Shown: positions 13,148 to 16,606 of the stretch, one piece after another
Layout: each line of letters begins with the position of its first letter
Numbering within the stretch: position 1 is the stretch's first letter
NCBI GenBank assembly: GCA_015163845.1
Contig: JAAOII010000133.1
Span: 1 to 16,606 of the forward strand
Length of the DNA: 16,606 bases
Direction: 5' to 3'
From: Candidatus Portiera sp.
GTDB lineage: Bacteria > Pseudomonadota > Gammaproteobacteria > CBDBNL01 > JAAOII01
Made by a program: the position numbers and the translations under genes
The notes under the pieces: model-generated
What the model saw: only the letters and a program-made list of their open reading frames with translations
What the model was told of the DNA's origin: nothing
The model's database searches: none

Positions 13148-16011
13148 TGCTTGCGGCTTTCGCCGGGAGCCTTCAAGTTGCTAACACAGCGATTACATAG
13201 TTCTGGATGTTTGGCATCTTGACCTAAATCACTTGCGTCACTAAACCTATGCCAACAGCGGACACATTTACCTCCAGTGATTGGTTGAACTTTCACTTTC
13301 AAATTATTCATTCCTGTAGCATCGGCGTCTGTGGCATCTGCTAGGGGCTGTAACTTTGCTCCTGAGGTGATGAGAAAGAACTTCAATTCATCTTCTAATT
13401 TTGCCAGAGTGCTCATCAATTCTTCGTCGCAGAAAAGAGTTACTTCTGACTCAAGAGCCGCTCCAATAATATTGGCGTTTCTTTTCTCTTCTATGACTCT
13501 GTTGACTTGTTCTTTGACTGCCAAGATTTGCTTCCACTCATCTTTATTACATAAGCTATCCACATCCTCTAAAGAGAATAGACCATCATACCACTCTTCA
13601 GTAAGTATGGTCTCACTGCGTTTGCCTGGCATATGTTGCCATATTTCTTCGGCAGTAAAAGTTAATATCGGCATGAGCCAGCGAGTAAGGGCTTCCAAGG
13701 TCTTGAAGATTGCCGTCTGAGCTGAGCGACGAGCAAGGTTATCTTTGTAAATTGTATATTGGCGGTCCTTGATAATATCTAGATAGAAGCCGCCCAATTC
13801 TCTCACACAAAATGAGTGAATCTTGCGACAGGCAACTGGATAGCTGTAGTTGTAAAAGTCCTGCTTGAGTTGTTCTTGCAGTTCTAAAGATTCGGCAATC
13901 AGCCATTGATCAAGTGACAACATTTTGTTGGGCTCCACTAGGTCTTTAGTAGGGTCAAAGTCATGCAAGTTTGCCAGTAGAAATCTCATTGTGTTGCGTA
14001 GCTTACGATAAACATCGCCAGATGAATTAAGGATGTCTTGCGAGATAACCATTTCATTGGTGTAATCAGAAGAGATGATCCACCATCTCAGAACATCAGC
14101 ACCCAATCGGTTAATTACTTCGCTTGGCTCAATGATATTGCCAAGGGACTTGGACATTTTATGCCCTTCACTATCTACGGTGAAACCATGGGTTAGCACC
14201 TCTTTGTAGGGTGCCTTGCCATCCATTGCCGTTCCAGATAACATGGAAGATTGAAACCAACCGCGATGTTGGTCCGAGCCCTCTAGATACATTGTGGCGG
14301 GGTATTCTAATTCATCTCTTTGGCGTAACACCGAGTAATGGGTGGTGCCCGAATCAAACCACACGTCTAATATGTGCTGGCTCTTGACATAGTCCTTTGC
14401 CTCTTCACCAAGAATATCTTTTATGGCAAGTTTATGCCAACCATCCACGCCTTCCTTATCAATCACCTTGGCAATGTCCTCCAATAATTCCACTGTGCGT
14501 GGATGCGGGTCGCCAGTTTCTTTATGCAACAAGAAAGGTATGGGCACGCCCCAATGACGTTGACGGGATATGCACCAATCTGGGCGGTTCTTCATCATCA
14601 TCTCAATTCTATTTTGTCCCCACTCTGGTGTCCATCTCACCTTGGGCGTCTCTTTCAAGACCTTGCCGATCAAATCCTCTTTGGTCATGCTGATGAACCA
14701 CTGGCGAGTTGCGCGGTATATTGTTGGGGTCTTATGTCTCCAGCAATGGGGGTATTGATGGTGATAATCATCTTTGTGGATTAAGCGTCCGCTCTGCTCC
14801 AGCAGTTCAACCAACTTATCTTCATCTTTGAAGATGTGCCAGCCACCTATCTCTGGCGTCGGCTCGGCATAAACGCCATAATCATTTACTGGATTATCCA
14901 ATTCTAAATCATATCTCTTGCCCAAATAAAAATCATCTAGTCCATAGGCCGGTGCAGAATGCACTAAACCACTACCTTCTTCATCTGAAACATAGTCGGC
15001 ATTGGTAACCAAGGACTCTCTATCCGCATAATAAGGATGATGTAGTTTAAACTTATCCAATTTGTTTCCTAATACCTTGGCAAGCACTCCTTGGTTGGGC
15101 AGTCCCCACTTCTCAAACATTGCCTCACATAACTTGCTCGCCATGAGTAATCTTATTTTCTTGCCATCTTTTTCTGTCTGCACCAAAGAGTATTCAAGTT
15201 TTGGATGCAAGGTTACTGCCCTATTAGCTGGGATGGTCCATGGAGTTGTTGTCCAAATAACAAACATTATCTCACCAGTTCCCTCGCCACTAATACCGCC
15301 CGAATCCTTAGTGACTCCAGCACAGCGATTGAAGAACTCGGATTCTTGTTCTGCTGGCAAGGGGAATCCTACACTAATTCCTGGCGAAACCTTTTCTTGA
15401 TATTCTACTTCTGCCTCGGCTAAGGCAGATTGACATTGGAGACACCAGTTGACTGGTTTATAGCCATGTTCCATATGTCCGTTATCATAGATCTTAGCAA
15501 GTGAACGGATTATGTTTCCCTCGGTATGATAGTCCATGGTGACATAGGGCTTGTCCCAGTCACCAATTACTCCCATGCGCTGAAACTCTTCACTCTGGAT
15601 GTCCATCCACTTCTTCGCATAGGCACGACATGCTTGGCGGAACTTGGCAGAGTCATCTTCATTTCTGGGGCGTCCTAACTTCTTCTCTACATTGACTTCT
15701 ATGGGCAACCCGTGGCAATCCCAGCCCGGCACATAAGGCGAGTCATAACCATTCAAAGATGCACACTTGGATATGACATCTTTGAGTATCTTGTTCACTG
15801 CATGACCAAGATGAAGGCGACCATTGGCATAGGGAGGTCCATCATGCAAAACCCATTTTGGCTTGCCCGCACGGGCTTTACGGATTAACTTATATACTTC
15901 TTGCTCTTGCCAACGTTCCAGCATCTTTGGCTCGCGTTGAGGCAAGTTTGCTTTCATGGCAAAGTCCGTGGAAGGTAAATTCAGGGTTGCTCTGTAATCT
16001 TGTTTGGTCAT
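13141..16011 (-). CDS. ileS: Isoleucyl-tRNA synthetase, 956 aa
   Basis: IleRS charges tRNA-Ile with isoleucine in the cytoplasm and hydrolyses mischarged valine. Visible: start MTKQDYRATLNLPSTDFAMKANLPQREP, typical of the bacterial type; class I signature HLGH (67-70) within PPYANGRLHLGH; editing domain with TTTPWTIPAN (254-263) and VHSAPAYGLDD, keeping H351 and D360, which match the E. coli editing residues H333 and D342; KMSKS (618-622); C-terminal zinc-binding cysteines C916, C919, C939, C942. Length is slightly above the E. coli enzyme, partly from charged linkers. It lies 47 bp downstream of glmU on the same strand, probably one transcript. No Shine-Dalgarno is obvious before ATG 16011. 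All catalytic motifs are intact. Confidence 0.99.
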   Translation of the reverse strand: MTKQDYRATLNLPSTDFAMKANLPQREPKMLERWQEQEVYKLIRKARAGKPKWVLHDGPPYANGRLHLGHAVNKILKDVISKCASLNGYDSPYVPGWDCHGLPIEVNVEKKLGRPRNEDDSAKFRQACRAYAKKWMDIQSEEFQRMGVIGDWDKPYVTMDYHTEGNIIRSLAKIYDNGHMEHGYKPVNWCLQCQSALAEAEVEYQEKVSPGISVGFPLPAEQESEFFNRCAGVTKDSGGISGEGTGEIMFVIWTTTPWTIPANRAVTLHPKLEYSLVQTEKDGKKIRLLMASKLCEAMFEKWGLPNQGVLAKVLGNKLDKFKLHHPYYADRESLVTNADYVSDEEGSGLVHSAPAYGLDDFYLGKRYDLELDNPVNDYGVYAEPTPEIGGWHIFKDEDKLVELLEQSGRLIHKDDYHHQYPHCWRHKTPTIYRATRQWFISMTKEDLIGKVLKETPKVRWTPEWGQNRIEMMMKNRPDWCISRQRHWGVPIPFLLHKETGDPHPRTVELLEDIAKVIDKEGVDGWHKLAIKDILGEEAKDYVKSQHILDVWFDSGTTHYSVLRQRDELEYPATMYLEGSDQHRGWFQSSMLSGTAMDGKAPYKEVLTHGFTVDSEGHKMSKSLGNIIEPSEVINRLGADVLRWWIISSDYTNEMVISQDILNSSGDVYRKLRNTMRFLLANLHDFDPTKDLVEPNKMLSLDQWLIAESLELQEQLKQDFYNYSYPVACRKIHSFCVRELGGFYLDIIKDRQYTIYKDNLARRSAQTAIFKTLEALTRWLMPILTFTAEEIWQHMPGKRSETILTEEWYDGLFSLEDVDSLCNKDEWKQILAVKEQVNRVIEEKRNANIIGAALESEVTLFCDEELMSTLAKLEDELKFFLITSGAKLQPLADATDADATGMNNLKVKVQPITGGKCVRCWHRFSDASDLGQDAKHPELCNRCVSNLKAPGESRKHG

Positions 16012-16038
16012 AGTTGGTGATGTTTAATGATTTTGCAC

Positions 16039-16058
16039 TATATAAGTGTATATAAGTA
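16039..16058. repeat. 10-bp near-tandem repeat in the glmU-ileS gap
   Basis: TATATAAGTG (16039-16048) and TATATAAGTA (16049-16058) stand head to tail in the 47-bp gap. On the minus strand the same stretch can pair CACT with AGTG across TATAT. A weak -10-like TATAGT is present, but I see no matching -35. Confidence 0.6.
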
Positions 16059-16606
16059 TTATTTTTTATTTTTGGGCTGGCGTTTCTTTGGATTGCTTTT
16101 CTTAGACACGTCTGTCGTATAATTCGCCAAGGATCTCTGAGGTGCTCTGGTTATTGCCAAGGAGTTATTAGTCACCCCTTTGGTTATAACCGAACCAGCT
16201 CCAACAACTGCATTATTGCCAATCTTGACCGGTGCCACCAAGGCACTATTGGATCCTATGAAAGTGTTATCGCCAATTATGGTTTTGTGTTTGTTCTTGC
16301 CATCATAGTTGCAAGTTATGACTCCCGCACCTATGTTGGTGTTTTTGCCAATGACAGAATCGCCCACATAACTTAAGTGTGATGCCTTGGTACCAGCACC
16401 AATTCTGCTCTTTTTCGTTTCTACGAAATTCCCTATGTGTGCCGCCTCATCCAACACACTGCCGACCCGCAAGCGAGCATAAGGTCCCACGGAACATCTA
16501 CGTCCTATTTTGCTGTCTTTGATATGACAGAAATCATGAATGGTGGTGGCTGTGGCAATCGTCGTACCTTCTATGATGCAATTATTGCCTATGATAACAT
16601 CGGCTC
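16059..16606 (-). CDS. glmU: Bifunctional GlmU, C-terminal acetyltransferase part (cut by window edge)
   Basis: The frame is open to the right edge (181 codons plus stop), so this is the C-terminal left-handed beta-helix of GlmU. That domain acetylates glucosamine-1-phosphate using acetyl-CoA; the missing N-terminal domain makes UDP-GlcNAc for peptidoglycan and lipopolysaccharide. The hexapeptide repeats are clear (IIGNNC, IGAGVI, IIGDNTFIGSN, KIGNNAVVGAGSVI). Residues matching the E. coli acetyltransferase site are present: R in YARLRVG, K in ETKKS, H and Y in ASHLSY, N in NTNIG, NY in CNYDG and K in NKHKT. The GTG at 16490 is internal and not a start. A Lys-rich tail ends the protein. Confidence 0.97.
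   Translation of the reverse strand, partial: ADVIIGNNCIIEGTTIATATTIHDFCHIKDSKIGRRCSVGPYARLRVGSVLDEAAHIGNFVETKKSRIGAGTKASHLSYVGDSVIGKNTNIGAGVITCNYDGKNKHKTIIGDNTFIGSNSALVAPVKIGNNAVVGAGSVITKGVTNNSLAITRAPQRSLANYTTDVSKKSNPKKRQPKNKK

Noticed and set aside
14397..15423. Several plus-strand ORFs of 60-112 codons within ileS
   Set aside because: They are antisense to a fully conserved essential gene, overlap each other in different frames and show no domain features.
1..16606. CRISPR array, insertion sequence or prophage genes
   Set aside because: No regularly spaced repeats, transposase, integrase or phage structural motif is visible on either strand; the tandem duplication at the left edge is a gene duplication, not an array.

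Overview
The window is a low-GC stretch (roughly 35-45% G+C by eye) of a bacterial chromosome. The two housekeeping genes on the right, ileS and the end of glmU, look proteobacterial. I lean towards a low-GC gamma- or beta-proteobacterium from the IleS N-terminus and the GlmU left-handed beta-helix, but the genus cannot be set from this sequence and an alphaproteobacterium is not excluded.

Layout. (1) Positions 1-715, minus strand: three very small genes, each with a C-terminal membrane segment. One resembles DUF1640/CCDC90-type proteins. The other two are near-identical tandem copies with a 182-bp period and an ATGA overlap. (2) 716-1012: a divergent intergenic region with two perfect inverted repeats and an extended -10 promoter reading right. 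(3) 1013-10352, plus strand: a complete type I restriction-modification operon with two extra genes. The order is half-size specificity gene, hsdM, full two-TRD hsdS, an 806-aa ABC-type ATPase, hsdR. The ATPase has an N-terminal Walker A, a central CxxC, an ABC signature, Walker B, and a C-terminal R-x3-E ... H triad. These are the hallmarks of the RloC/PrrC anticodon nucleases. Its place between hsdS and hsdR matches the known linkage of prrC/rloC with type I systems. (4) 10425-12033: two unrecognised genes, probably one transcript. One protein is built entirely of about 25-residue repeats; the other is small and probably exported. (5) 12034-12522 and 12868-13140: two sparse intergenic segments around an orphan 114-aa gene. 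They hold a strong promoter, a G-tract repeat, a GC-rich segment with competing stems and a 14-bp tandem repeat. (6) 13141-16606, minus strand: ileS and the C-terminal part of glmU, the core-genome flank.

How it works together (inference). HsdM with HsdS methylates host DNA and HsdR adds DNA-length-dependent cleavage. The half-S protein could pair with HsdM for another specificity. The RloC-like protein would be a second layer that cleaves host tRNA and stops growth when the restriction complex or the DNA is disturbed during phage attack. The window therefore reads as a defence island next to housekeeping genes. The repeat protein, its exported neighbour and the small membrane proteins are the least explained parts.
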